64,000 nt of DNA from Homalodisca vitripennis (lineage: Eukaryota; Arthropoda; Insecta; Hemiptera; Cicadellidae): contig NC_060209.1 in NCBI RefSeq assembly GCF_021130785.1, forward strand, positions 20,049,501 through 20,113,500. The letters run 5' to 3'. Under the pieces are notes generated by a model that saw only the letters and a program-made list of their open reading frames with translations, was not told the DNA's origin and ran no database searches. Positions 10,346-23,560 of the stretch are shown here, piece by piece. The position numbers were made by a program, and so were the translations under genes. Position 1 is the first letter of the stretch. Every line of letters begins with the position of its first letter.

Positions 10346-12540
10346 ATAATATAAAGTTCTGTTATACACCAGTATTGAAATTACTAACAAATTTTATTAA
10401 AGCTTATCCTATTCAGTTGAAAAGTGTTTTAATTTTGAGTAACATGAAAGGGAAGAAATTAAACTAGGTGCTTTGTTACCTATTGAATATTAAAATAGGA
10501 GGTAGGCTACTGTTTCCTGACAAATATGATTATAATAGTGAGGCTCGACCGTGGCGCAATTCTCCTAAATTTGTCTGTATCATGTTACTGCCATCAATAC
10601 TCTTAAAAGTCTTTTCCCACTAATTTTCATAATGTAAATTTTAATTGAAAAATAATTTTATAGCATCTTCAATTATATCAATCTTATTAAACCTATATAG
10701 TTTTACTAGGACAAAAAAGTAATTCTGGTTTATGGACTACAAAGTAATCCTTTCTTCTTTAATACTGGGTGAAAAACTAAATACTTTTATTAATGCTAAA
10801 ATGTAACCAAGGCATGGCAGAATATGGCATCGCCTACTAGATTGCTTAATGGAATAATTAATTCTAATTAACAGTATTAATTGACAATCTACCAGTAATG
10901 AGGTTGAATTGTATGGAAGGTGTATAGTGTAATAATAATAATAATAGGGGTTTGTATGATGAATATGTTAGTTCATAGTTTAAAAAAATGTGAGACACTG
11001 TGGCAGATGATTTCTTACATGTTTTATCCTTCCTGTGTTTAAATTTATAGAGGTTTCCATTTGAATGGGCAGTGGAAAAACTATTTTAGGGAAGTTTTTC
11101 TCGTGTCTATTTCTACTAAGGTACGAGGTAGTAACGCCACACACCGTGTTGCGTATCAGGTTTCGCAGAATTTGCTTGCAAGATTTCAAATCTGTAGCTC
11201 ATTTCTTCCTCTCTGTGGTTAGACAGACGGACTTGCATTCATACCAAAAATATATTTTTACAACTCTTAGGTACACAAAGGGTAACTGTGTCAACCTACT
11301 GGCATGCGCTTTTATATAACACATTATTGTCTATATGAAAATGAATTTTCATGCAAAATTTATCATATGCGTATAAATTATTTTCTTGCAGATGGTACAT
11401 TCACACTTTTTTTCCTTAAATTAGGATCAAAATGAAATGAAACTGTCATTATTAGTTTCATAGCAGTAGTACAATAATACTCGATTTCAGAGTGTAGTAT
11501 GAATTTATCTTTATAACAACAAGGTAGAACCCAGAACTGGAAACTTGAATACAATCTTACTCTCAGAGTGGTTCTCAACTTACAACCAAGAAAACTTTGG
11601 AGTGGATTTTAAGCTGACCTCTGGAGGGCGAACTGACGACCGACTCTAGGGAAATATGCTGTCAGAATCGGCATGTGAAAGCTCTGAGGTTTTTATCAAA
11701 GATAATCTGGACTTTCTTACAGTGTTTTTTTTCTAGTGAAGCAGGAAATATAAAACTTATTTTCATAGGACACAAAAAAGAGATAGACGCTATGAGCTAG
11801 TGACAAGTTACATTGGAAAACTGCTTGTCAGATAAAATAGCATTTAATTGCTCCTCTAGTTTGTTTTATATTGAATAATACTAATACAACTTATATATAA
11901 AAAAGTGTTTTGATTGGTATTTGAAAAAAAGCTATCATCATTAAAGATTTTTATTGGCATTAATAAAGTATTTTATTTTTGGATTAGCTTAAGTGCATAT
12001 ACCTGGTTTTTTATATCAATAAATAAACATTAATATATGTTAATGCTTTGATAGTAAATTTAATATATTAAAAATATTCCTTTTTGGTATACTGTGTTAT
12101 TCGCTTACTTTGTTATTATTTGTTATATTGGTATATTTGTATATGAGGTACTTAACTACAGTCAATATGAAATATTTTGCAAAGACGTAGATATCAACAT
12201 TTTTGTATCATTATGATTTTTTTATCATTATCGTACTGCAGTGGGTACACGATTAAATAAATAATTATGTGACAATTATGAGTGTTACAACTAAAGCTGG
12301 TAACAATAATTTAAATTATAACTCACACTGTTAAAGTTATACTAAGCATTATTTAAATCTATATTTGATACTTAACCACTAAAAACATAATATAATAATC
12401 ATTGTACAGATTAACAGGTTATTAGTAACAACAATTAAAAATTAATTTGCAGAAGGCCAACAATCTTCTGTTTGTCAATAAACCGGGCGTGTCTTAGCAC
12501 AAATAACCCTTAGAGTAAGTCCACATTGGAGCCGGGATGG
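10346..12540. other. AT-rich interval with transposon debris
   Basis: 11,150-11,235 carries the GATTTCAAATCTGTAGCTCA block followed by GACAGACGG, a remnant family also at 985, 37,330 and 62,240. The overlapping 84- and 69-codon frames at 10,980-11,319 lie in it and are not supported. A short (AAT)n run lies near 10,932. Nothing else recognised. Confidence 0.5.
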
Positions 12541-14312
12541 GCACTGGTAGCTTCGATATTGGCTCACTAGCTTGCCTCTATGTAACATTTTGTCCCACAG
12601 CTGGTTATATATGCTGGCACTCTATAGACTCTAGGAGATTACAGACCAGTTGAGTCATATTGCATGAATATCAACCACCTCGTATACTCGTATTGGCTCA
12701 CTAGCTTGCCTCTATGTAAAATTTTGTCCCACAGCTGGTTATATATGCTGGCACTCTATAGACTGTAGAAGATTACAGACCAGATGAGTTATATTGCATG
12801 AATATCAACCCACCTCGTATACTCGTATTGGCTCACTAGCTTGTCTCTATGTAACATTTTGTCCCACAGCTGGTTATATATGCTGGCACTCTATAGACTG
12901 TAGGAGATTACAGACCAGATGAGTCATATTGCATGAATATCAACCCACCTCGTATACTCGTATTGGCTCACTAGCTTGCCTCTATGTAACATTTTGTCCC
13001 ACAGCTGGTTATATATGCTGGCACTCTATAGACTGTAGGAGATTACAGACCAGATGAGTTATATTGCATGAATATCAACCCACCTCGTATACTCGTATTG
13101 GCTCACTAGCTTGCCTCTATGTAAAATTTTTTCCCACAGCTGTTTATATGTGCTGGCACTCTATAGACTGTAGGAGATTACAGACCAGTTGAGTCATATT
13201 GCATGAATATCAACCCACCTCGTATACTCGTATTGGCTCACTAGCTTGCCTCTATGTAACATTTTGTCCCACAGCTGGTTATATATGCTGGCACTCTATA
13301 GAATGTAGGAGAATTACAGACCAGTTGAGTCATATTGCATGAATATCAACCCACCTCGTATACACTTATTGGCTCACTAGCTTGCCTCTATGTAACATTT
13401 TGTCCCACAGCTGGTTATATATGCTGGCACTCTATAGACTGTAGGAGAGATTACAGACAAGTTGAGTCATATTGCATGAATATCAACCCACCTCGTATAC
13501 TCGTATTGGCTCACTAGCTTTCCTCTATGTAACATTTTGTCCCACAGCTGGTTACATATGCTGGCACTCTATAGACTGTAGGAGATTACAGACCAGTTGA
13601 GTCATATTGCATGAATATCAACCCACCTCGTATACTCGTATTGGCTCACTAGCTTGCCTCTATGTAACATTTTGTCCCACAGCTGGTTATATATGCTGGC
13701 ACTCTATAGACTGTAGGAGATTACAGACCAGTTGAGTCATATTGCATGAATATCAACCACCTCGTATACTCGTATTGGCTCACTAGCTTGACTCTATGTA
13801 ACATTTTGTCCCACAGCTGGTTATATATGCTGGCACTCTATAGACTGTAGGAGATTACAGACCAGTTGAGTCATATTGCATGAATATCAACCCACTTCGT
13901 ATACTCGTATTGGCTCACTAGCTTGTCTCTATGTAAACATTTTTGTCCCACAGCTGGTTATATATGCTGGCACTCTATAGACTGTAGGAGATTACAGACC
14001 AGATGAGTTATATTGCATGAATATCAACCCACCTCGTATACTCGTATTGGCTCACTAGCTTGTCTCTATGTAACATTTTGTCTCACAGCTGGTTATATAT
14101 GCTGGCACTCTATAGACTGTAGGAGATTACAGACCAGTTGAGTCATATTGCATGAATATCAACCCACCTCGTATACTCGTATTGGCTCACTAGCTTGCCT
14201 CTATGTAACATTTTTGTCCCACAGCTGGTTATATATGCTGGCACTCTATAGACTGTAGGAGGTTACAGACCAGATGAGTTATATTGCATTAATATCAACC
14301 CACTTCGTATAC
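12541..14312 (+). repeat. 135-bp satellite, 13 units
   Basis: The word GGCTCACTAGCTTG recurs at 12,561, 12,695, 12,830, 12,965, 13,100, 13,235, 13,371, 13,508, 13,643, 13,777, 13,912, 14,049 and 14,184, so the period is 134-137 bp. Units are about 97-99% alike by eye. Differences are mostly single substitutions (AGTTGAGTCA against AGATGAGTTA) and one-base indels. Unit edges are sharp: the left flank shows GATGGGCACTGGTAGCTTCG and the right flank GTCGGTGGGGTC. No polymerase III promoter or frame is conserved across units, so it is satellite DNA rather than a gene array. Confidence 0.97.
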
Positions 14313-16029
14313 TCGTCGGTGGGGTCTTTGTAAGGTATCTCTAATGTTAAAACGTTGTAAAGTTTTGTTTTTACCTTTTTCGTTTCCAGCTTTCTTAGGA
14401 TCTTTTCAGACAAACAAGACTCCAGATTGTAGGAGTCACGTCTGACAGCGTCAGATACAAGACAATACAATAAACCAAGGTGAACTGAACTAAATTTAAC
14501 ATTCATATTGAATCAACCCCCTAAGCTACGTTATGTATAATCTTACAACTTCATATGCTGAGTACCAATCGATAAATAGTTCAAAATCTATAAAAATACA
14601 ATAGGAAAGGTTGTAAAATTTTATCTTCCCAAAGATAATGAGGGTTACAAAGTTATACACCTGTGCTCGTATAAAATTAACAAGAAAATAGTTTTTGTAG
14701 CTTCGGGATCTTTATGGCGAGAAAAGTACCAATAAAACAGTTTACGATTTTCCAGTTGTTTGGTATGAATGAGTAATAACCTGAACATCTTCTCGGCTGT
14801 TCCTTTGTTACTATAACATTTTTGTGCAAAATTTATATTCAAGAAACCATTAACATGTTTGTGGTAGGAAGAGTACTTCTGTTTTGAGATGCTGTCAAGT
14901 GCTCTTTTAGCACTAATCAATCATTTTAAAAATATAAGGTGTATTAAGGTTTCCTTGATCCACAGCAAACATGTCAATAATTATAAAACGATCTAGTTTT
15001 ATATCAAAAGGTAGTTTTGTATAAAATGTAGTTTTGTATTAAGCGTCACGTTGTTAGTAGTCACTCTTCTAACTACATTTAACTAATTGCTTTTTATTAT
15101 TTTACTTGGTGGATACAATGATTAGCTCATTAAAATTACAAACAACCATTTAAAAAATTTTCCAAACTAATTTAAATTGAACTTACTGTGTTATATCTAT
15201 CTGTTAAATCATGTAAGTATTCTCATGAAAACTTATTTTTTAATACATAAAAGCAAGTATATTAATCCAAAATCTGTATTCAATACATAATATTATATGT
15301 TATTACTGTATTTTAGAAGCGTTTTAGTAACAGATATCAAAGTTATTACTACACTTACAAGAAACAAAAACAACATACTGGCAAACATTTTTAATTTTAA
15401 TGTTTCCATTTTATCTAAGCAAAACCGCCAAGTAATGCTAAAAGCTTTTTTAAATCAAAATTTTGAAAATGATACAAGACCTTACTTGATTTAATACTGT
15501 ATGGTAATTTCCAGTTTTATTTTTATATACGAGCAAACATCGGATATAAAATCTCAAATACATGAAGAACTTTACCTTCCTGATCGACTAAAATATAGAT
15601 TTCATCTGATATAATAATGGGAAAGGGAAACTGTAACCAACAATTGTACCGACGAACAAAGAAAACTTCAGTATTTATCTGAAATTTAAACGAACTGAAT
15701 GGTTTTAACACAATGAATTTTGCTTAAAATAACCAATTAGAGCGTAACGAGAACTCCTTTCAAAACAAGCCAATGGGCCTAATTATAATTGACTGTTGGT
15801 TTTACTTCTTTGTTACGTAAGACTATCTTAATTTTGGATTGATCTGGTTTAGTACAGCCAGCAATAAGATTCCTGTTTTTCTGATGGAAATACTTGCAGT
15901 TAGCCTCAGTTGTGTTTATAAGGATGCCAATACATTCTAATTCATTTGTACAGATTTTAAAGCTATTGACTATATATCTTGTTAGATTCTTATCTTATGG
16001 GACGGACATTATTGAAATGTGTTAATGTA
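14313..16029. other. AT-rich interval, no gene seen
   Basis: The minus frame at 14,279-14,506 starts protein-like, but its far end runs into the satellite and no family is recognised. Other frames (14,645-14,920; 15,297-15,494; 15,523-15,711) have no domain or context support. Confidence 0.5.
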
Positions 16030-16430
16030 CGCCCCTCTGTATGAAAAGTTGGATAGAAAGTTCCTAGATAACTTGATACATAGGTTAGTTCCTTTTGGTC
16101 AAAGGAAGAAAATGATTAAATTTGGGGAGAAGGAAGAAGGAGAGGAAAGGAAGAAAATGAAAAAATTTCCGTCCGGTTGCCTGTCCGATAGTTAATGCAT
16201 TATAAAAAAATCCTAGAGACTTAGTCCGTAAGTTACTTCCTATTGTTCTAACGAAGGTTTTAATTGATTTTGTAATTAAAAGAGCAAAGGGCCCACATAT
16301 GTGTGTCTGTCAGTCTGCCCACATATGTAATAGGACTTGATAGAAAGATTCTAGATATTTGAAAATGTATATAGGTTTCCTCTTTTTTCCAAGGAAAAAC
16401 TATTGATTTAGGAATCAAAAGTCCAAAATC
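16030..16430 (+). repeat. Degenerate ~140-bp repeat, about 3 units
   Basis: Blocks of the form GATAGAAAGTTCCTAGA-(n)-TTAGTTCCTTTTGGTC-AAAGGAAGAAAATGATT recur in diverged form near 16,050, 16,200 and 16,335. Between them are CTGTCCGATAG- and CTGTCAGTCTG-like words. It resembles decayed transposon sequence that was locally duplicated. Confidence 0.4.
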
Positions 16431-18475
16431 AATAATTACGTTCTCTAGTGTCCTAAATTGCGTTGTATTAGTTTAACATTAAATTAATAATCAAACCCAA
16501 TCCAACACACATCATTAGAAAGTGGTATTTCGCTTTTAGTTATCAAATTATTATATTAGACACATATATCAACTACACTATCCTTGTAATTAGGTTCAAG
16601 ACTGTAGTCGATATGCCATGTATTTTACATTTAATTGCAGTTTTCGCTGTTATACTTTTACTTGGAGCATGAAACCCTTTCGCAAGCAATTCCATTTAAC
16701 ATCTAGGAGTTCAAAATAAAATATTTCTTATAATGAAATAGCAAATAATGTAAAAGGATGTTCAAAATTTAATAGAAATTCAATTAATTATATAATCTTT
16801 ATAAATGTAATTACTTTAACTCAAAAGTTATCTATGAATAAAATTATTCTAGTTAAATAAAAATGTTTACACTTTAATGTGTGTAAACATTACGGAGTGA
16901 TTAATTAGAAGGTCAAATTGGGTTTGTGGGAACAAATGTACCTAGTATACTAAAATCACAAATTCAACCACAATAGTGATAATAATATACTTTTTTGAAA
17001 GAGCAGACTTTGGAAAATTAGTCTGTCTGGGGTCTGGGATTCAATTCTCAAGTTTTTGTTATGTATATCTCCTCGCGACTTGGATTAGCAAGTATTTAAA
17101 GATTCGATCTATTACATCTTATACAAAGATTAATTCCTGCCCTTCATAGAAGAAACTTCATAGATTATATTATGAGTTTCATTTATTTCTAAAGATAAAA
17201 AATAAAATCAAAGGAATTACGTTCACCAAAAGCTCAAAACTGCTTGTGTTGCCATTGTTTATGTGTGTGGCTGATATATGATCTCTCTTATCTCACCGCG
17301 GGTGGCTCAGGACTCTAAACTGTTGTAAATGTTATAAGCTAACCGAGTAATGTAATTGAGTTTCGTACATTATGAGATCACCAGCAGTGCTACCAACTTT
17401 ATGTCAAAGCCTTATGGATGGCGTCTAATTCATTATAGGATTATTTTATGTAACTATTGACAGATAATTATAATTATGTTCATCGTCTTATAGTGGCAAA
17501 ACGGTGGATCCGGCGGCCTAAAGTTCCGGACCTTTAATTAGAAGAAAAGTTAAAAAAAATATATTTAAAAATATATAACGAATCAGTCTTACGTCTAGCT
17601 GACTTATAGTTGTAAATAATTGTGTATCGCAAAGCAAGATTAATGAGTCACTCATACTGTAAGATTCTACTTTATGTCAGAACCTTAATCCAAAGAAGTT
17701 AAAATTAATGGAAACTTTGTTTATTATCGCAAGAACAAACTTATAATGATCCATGCACTACTAAGACATCTTCCAGGTAAAAGACATTTTTAAAAGAACT
17801 AGGGTAACTAAAAATATCTTCGTGCTATGGATGAAGATATTTGTATATTGTAAGATCAGATCTGTGGGATGGATGAATATAACCAACACTAGAGTAGCTG
17901 AACAACACAATGGTGTGAAATATTCAGAAGCACGCGTCCGTGACCTTGTGGTCTTATACCTTTTTCTTGTTTGTAAATTGTAAAATGTATTTATCTATAG
18001 ACAAGACGTTATCATAGTTAAATACATAATTAAAAGCATTCAACGAATTTTAATGCCTACGATTTTACAGTACGATTAATGTGATCTTTTTGCGTCCTGC
18101 TACAGTTTTTCTCGGTTGGGGGGGGGGGGTGTAGAAGTTTTAATAAGTTAGGAATGTTCAATAAGTGACTATAAAAATAAAATTTCTGAGCAGATGAGAT
18201 TCATAAACTTTGAACTCTTCTTGGCCGCTGATTAATACTATTACAATTAAATGTTTAAGTATTTCTGGTTGGTCCGATTACTATAAACTTAGTCATTGAG
18301 GACAGTTCGGAGAGTTTACTGTTAATGAAGTATCTTGGGGGATTTTTGCAACGCAGTATAAACAATGTTTTTTGAAAGGGAGTGAAAGCACTCAGGCTGA
18401 ATACAGAAAAATGTTAGGATTTGCTGCAATTTTTTATTCAAGTAAAACAATAAAACCGTAAAATTGTATATAACA

Positions 18476-18506
<31 letters not shown>

Positions 18507-18713
18507 CAAATAAAGTTGTCTGCTATAAGGTCTACTCTCACTTCCCTGTCGTGAAACGGTAATAAATCTTTTTAACGATTTAGGTATCATACAGACTCAG
18601 GAAAAGAATGAATTAAAACTGTATCTAAAGTTGCCAGTTTTTCAAGTATAAAAGCAGTTTTTGCGGGAAGAAATTACAATTATGAATTCATCATGTAACT
18701 TGAATGGCAGTTC
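16431..18713. other. AT-rich interval with short simple repeats
   Basis: No gene seen. A G-run lies at about 18,118-18,130, and a (TA)n/T-run at about 18,475-18,506. A weak B-box-like word (GGGATTCAATTC) near 17,036 lacks a partner A-box. Confidence 0.55.
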
Positions 18714-18995
18714 ATGAAAATTGTGAACTGTGCTTATCCGCGTAGAAAGCATGGCGCTGCACACAGAGCATGGGTACTGGATATGTCAAACTGTGGGTTA
18801 ATGGAGTTGTGGGAGCGTGTCAGTGAATATTTCATCCTGCTGTTGTGTTTCGCTATCTGCCGTGTGTTCTCTCCCAACAATGAGAGATACAGCGCTTCTC
18901 GTATCGTGATGTTTTGAGCTTTACACAGCTTTAACTACATTAGCAACTGACTGTTGGAGCTATCTGTTCAAGCTATTACGCTTGTTTACACATGT
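18714..18995 (+). repeat. Unknown dispersed repeat, copy 1
   Basis: Shared with 31,771-32,030 in the same orientation. Common blocks include CCGCGTAGAAAGCAT, GGTACTGGATATGTCAAACT, GCTATCTGCCGTGTGTTCTC, AACAATGAGAGATACAGCGC and CTGTTCAAGCTATTACGC. Copy 1 has about 20 extra bases (GGCGCTGCACACAGAGCAT) near the start. GC content is well above the surroundings. The 67-codon frame across it is not kept in copy 2. No tRNA boxes or terminal inverted repeats were seen. It could be a SINE body, LTR fragment or retrocopy. Confidence 0.85.
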
Positions 18996-20199
18996 TCAAT
19001 ACCTTGAACATGGTTCACACATTTTTAAGAAAATGACTTTTAATTACGATTCTTTATTTTTTACCTTTCTAAAGTTGGGTACGCCCATGTTTGTGTTGAA
19101 AAGTGTAGGAAAATCAATAAAGTTATTTGAGTTGCCTTCCTTTGGGGTGTTTTGTGAGAAATATCAGGTTTAGTTTAGACCTATTAACACACAATCGTTC
19201 CCTCAATTTTTAGTTTTATTGTTAGTTGCACTATAGATTGAAATGAAAAACGTTATGTTTACCAAAACATTTTGGTAAATTTGGTAATATGCATTCAGGA
19301 ATCTCATTCATTAAGGAAATTATCTTGGGTTTTCCACACATAAACGAATGAGAATCTGGAAAAATTCAACTCATGGACCTATGGTGATTTTAAATCTTCG
19401 ACAAGGATATTGTTGTAACTTTTAGTTTCCTAATTGCCTTCTTGTTTTGATATGATGGAAACACGTAGTGATTTTTGGACCTCTTTTAGCAATGGTATCT
19501 TGAATCTCGTTTCACAGACCTTGATTAATCTTTGCTTGCCTGAAACTTAAGTTAAGACTAGTTTGGCAAATATCAACAGGCGAAACATGATAATCGTACT
19601 TCTTCCTATGAGTGAAGTTCTTTTCAATTCCCAGGGTATCACAGCTTTTCCTTGTCACAGGTAGGATTACGGAGATCTCTGTTTACAAAAATGCTAAAAG
19701 TAATATGTTTCTCCAATTTGATCTCAAGTTTTATCTGATGCATATTCTAAATCTTGTAACGAAATAAGAGAAGTTGAATTAAAATAGTGTTGGAAGTCTT
19801 AGCAACTTGGTAAATTCAACACGATTTTCGCACACTTGTACAAACCTATATCTTAGTTTCCTGTTACAAAATGGATACAAAGTCTGAATCATGTTAAATT
19901 ATCACATAGAATGTCATTATGCTATATTCCAGGTGATTTAGTTCAGGAAACCATACAATTTAGTATTAAATCTGCACATACAGATATTTAAACTAGCTAT
20001 ATACCTAACATTCAGAAACTAACGTATTTTAAATGTAATATTTCTAGGTTTAGTACTATAAAATATTCATCTTATCTGGATTTCTTGAAATAGATCTATA
20101 ATAAGGTGTATACAGTCGGTAAATAATAAATTGGAGGGGTGGGAAAAAAATTTAATACCAGATAGTGGATTCTTCTTGAGTTAATGTGGGATATTCGTC
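18996..20199. other. AT-rich interval, no gene seen
   Basis: No coding frame or repeat recognised. The 63-codon frame at 18,982-19,173 has no domain signature. Confidence 0.55.
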
Positions 20200-20892
20200 A
20201 ACTATAATGTTCCAGTTTTCCTCTTTTACAGTATTAATTAAACATTTTAATACAAAGCGGAGATCTCAGTATCTCAGTGGGCGGTTTACCGTCTGCTTTT
20301 ACGGATTGAGAACCGACTCAGATATATTCATGCTATTAACTATTCCTTCTTATCTGCAATTAAATAAACATCTTAATACACAGTGGAGAGTTCAATATCT
20401 CAGTGGAGAGTTTACCGTCCGTTTTGAACTCGTTGAATTGTAAACCGACTCAGATATATTCATGCTATTAAACTATTCCTTCTTATCTGCAATTATATAA
20501 ACATCTTAATAACACAATGGAGAGATCAGTATCTCAGTGGAGAGTTTACCGTCCGCTTGCATTCGTTGAATTGTAAACCGAATCGGATATATTCATGCTA
20601 TTAACTATTCCTTCTTATCTGCAATTATATAAACATCTTAATACACAGTGGAGAGTTCAATATCTCAGTGGAGAGTTTACCGTCCGCTTGCACTCGTTGA
20701 ATTGTAAACCGAATCGGATATATTCATGCTTTTACTTATTCCTTTTTATCTGCAATTATATAAACATCTTAATACACAGTGGAGAGTTCAATATCTCAGT
20801 GGAGAGTTTACCGTCCGCTTGCACTCGTTGAATTGTAAACCGAATCGGATATATTCATGCTTTTACTTATTCCTTTTTATCTGCAATTAAAT
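20200..20892 (+). repeat. ~132-bp tandem repeat, about 5 units
   Basis: The word TATCTGCAATTA recurs at 20,351, 20,484, 20,616, 20,747 and 20,878. Units contain two nearby copies of a CAGTGGAGAG/CTCAGTGG word, then TTTACCGTCCGCTT and GGATATATTCATGC. The first unit (20,200-20,340) is the most diverged. Frames of 78-92 codons here simply thread through the repeat. Confidence 0.93.
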
Positions 20893-21734
20893 AAAATACG
20901 AAGTTCACATAAAGTACTCTGTGGATTGTATATTTGTACTCCTAATTATAATATTAATGAGATACTTTGTGAAGCTGTTTGGATGTTTAATTACTTAATC
21001 ACGCAAAATCGGCTGATCAACTTAAACATAGCTGTTGTGGTTCCTGACTTATGCGTGTCACAAATAAATCGCTGCTGTAAAATATATTTTTACTTTAACC
21101 TAGATTTTAGTTACGTATTATGTTCAACTGTTTAGTGCAAAGATATTACAGACACTTGTTGACTGTAATAGACTTCCCAGTCCAACGTACATATACTTGG
21201 CGTCACCAGTACTCCACTAGCATGGAACATTCACAGAACTGCAAAACTAAAATGTTTATTAATATCTAATTTATACAATAAAACATGTTACGAATGTTTT
21301 TCTCCTTGAAAGGAAAAAATGTCTGCCTACGAACTCAAATTGAAATATAAATGCACCTTTTTTCGCCAATCTGAGCTGGCTAAATTAATATTTTATCACA
21401 TTAATGACTATAATAGTTTTGAAATTAAAATTTCCCTAACCTATAACAAACATTTTGTAATTCTCATTGACAGTAGACAAATGCTTTATTTAAAGAAAGT
21501 TTACAACACTTTTAAACATTCCAAGAGCTCACAGAGCTCGCGCAGAAATACTATTAACACAAGAAAAAAAATTACATTAATAGTTGTCAGCCAGTCTTTT
21601 TACGATTATTATTACGTGATTATATCAAAACTTTCAACATTCAACAAAGTAACAACATGCATTTTCTATGTTTATAAGAACAAGTATCTGAACAGTAAAT
21701 TCCTTGACAAAATATTTAACTGCCAAATTTTAAC
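20893..21734. other. Interval with one long unrecognised frame
   Basis: 21,319-21,738 (+) is the longest frame outside a repeat, 139 codons. Its product is rich in Lys, Asn, Ile, Tyr and Ser, with no motif, signal peptide or membrane segment. In AT-rich DNA of this length a single frame this long is uncommon but possible by chance. I do not call it a gene. Confidence 0.4.
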
Positions 21735-21915
21735 ATAAATATCAACAATAAATAAACTCCTATTAAAAATCAACGATACATTTTTTAACGCTAAATCTAA
21801 AAAAAATCCGCAATAAATAAAAAAACAAATACAAATCAACAATAATATACAGTAAACAACTACAGATCAACAACAATATAAAATAAGTTCTAAAAGAAAT
21901 ATCAACAATAAACCA
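21735..21915 (+). repeat. Degenerate ~31-bp minisatellite
   Basis: The word ATCAACAATAAA (with variants) recurs near 21,739, 21,769, 21,802, 21,834, 21,865 and 21,901, a spacing of 30-36 bp. Sequence between the words is A-rich and diverged. Confidence 0.6.
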
Positions 21916-22374
21916 TGCATAATTAACATTTATTAAATAAAATAAATTATTATATATCATTCTTATTTCTTATTCTTATTATTATTTTTTATTGAATATA
22001 TATTCTTCTTTTCCTTGGTTACACATGATTTAATGTAGACTGAATAATTATAATTCCTTAATTAAAAGTATTATTGGACGAATGTATTATTCTTCTTCAG
22101 TAACGATGAAAAGCAATATAACAGAATTGGGTTTACTTTTTTATCTATGGTGAACCTATAATTGACAGGGGTGGATTCAGAAAAAAATACACAAATTGTG
22201 GAAAACCTGCCTAAATGATTTGTATTGATATTTTTTTATGTAATTGTATTTTAAAAATAGTTAACTACTTTAAAAAAGGATTTTTTAACATACTCTTGGA
22301 TAATTAATAATTAAAACAATTGTATGACATAAGACATTCCACTTTTATCATGCTTAGTAGCAATATCTGTGATT
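21916..22374. other. AT-rich interval, no gene seen
   Basis: Very AT-rich, with a pyrimidine-rich patch (TTCTTATTTCTTATTCTTATT) near 21,960. No repeats or frames. Confidence 0.6.
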
Positions 22375-23560
22375 CTCAAGTCTACATGTGCTTATACAAG
22401 TGACAGTCGACACGTACTGTAAGTAAACAGGAGACACGTGAGACCGCAGCAGTACCGGTCACCGGCGACATGTAACATTCATCACCGGTGAATCCCAACC
22501 AACCTACATACATCCTCTTTCCTATCTATCGTACATGTGCTTATACTAGTGACAGTCGACACGTACTGTAAGTGAACAGGAGACACGTGAGACCGCAGCA
22601 GTACCGGTCACCGGCGACATGTAACATTCAGCACCGGTGAATCCCAACCCTCACACATCCTCTTTCCTATCTATCGTACATGCGCTTATACAAGTGACAG
22701 TCGACACGTACTGTAAGTAAACAGGAGACACGTGAGACCGCAGCAGTGCCGGTCACCGGCGACATGTAACATTCAGCACCGGTGAATCTCAAACCTCACA
22801 CATCCTCTTTCCTATCTATCGTACATGCGCTTTATACAAGTGACAGTCGACACGTACTGTAAGTGAACAGGAGACACGTGAGACCGCAGCAGTACCGGTC
22901 ACCGGCGACATGTAACATTCAGCACCGGTGAATCTCAACCCTCACACATCCTCTTTCCTATCTATCTTACATGTGCTTATACAAGTGGCAGTCGACACGT
23001 ACTGTAAGTGAACAGGAGACATGTGAGACCACAGCAGTACCGGTAACCGGCGACATGTAACATTCAGCACTAGTGAATCTCAACCCTCACACATACTCTT
23101 TTCCTATCTATCTTACATGTGCTTATACAAGTGACAGTCGACACGTACTGTAAGTAAACAGGAGACACGTGAGACCACAGCAGTACCGGTCACCGGCGAC
23201 ATGTAACATTTAGCACCGGTTAATCTGTAACCTCTCCTATCATCTTTTCTATATATCGTACATGCGCTTATACAAGTGACAGTCGACACGTACTGTAAGT
23301 GAACAGGAGACACGTGAGACCGCAGCAGTACCGGTAAACCGGCGACATGTAACATTCAGCACCCGGTGTGAATCTCAACCCTCACACATCCTCTTTCCTA
23401 TCTATCTTACATGTGCTTATACAAGTGGCAGTCGACAACTGTAAGTGAACAGGAGACACGTGAGACCGCAGCAGTACCACGGCGACATGTAAAACATTCA
23501 GCACTGGTGAATCTCAACATCACCCTCACACATCCTCTTTCCTATCTATTTTACGTGTTA
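22375..23560 (+). repeat. ~147-bp satellite, 8 units, palindrome-rich
   Basis: The word GACAGTCGAC (or GGCAGTCGAC) recurs at 22,402, 22,551, 22,696, 22,842, 22,987, 23,133, 23,278 and 23,427, a spacing of 145-149 bp. Each unit carries several short palindromes: GTCGAC, CACGTG (an E-box core), ACCGGT and GCCGGT/ACCGGC. GC content is clearly above the surrounding DNA. The last units are the most diverged. A weak frame on either strand is only the repeat. Confidence 0.96.

Noticed and set aside
14279..14506. Minus-strand exon beside the 135-bp satellite
   Set aside because: Although part looks protein-like, its C-terminal codons are satellite sequence and no homologous family is recognised.
21319..21738. 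139-codon plus-strand frame as a gene
   Set aside because: No domain, no codon bias different from AT-rich background, no neighbouring signals. The length is uncommon but compatible with chance in 64 kb read in six frames.
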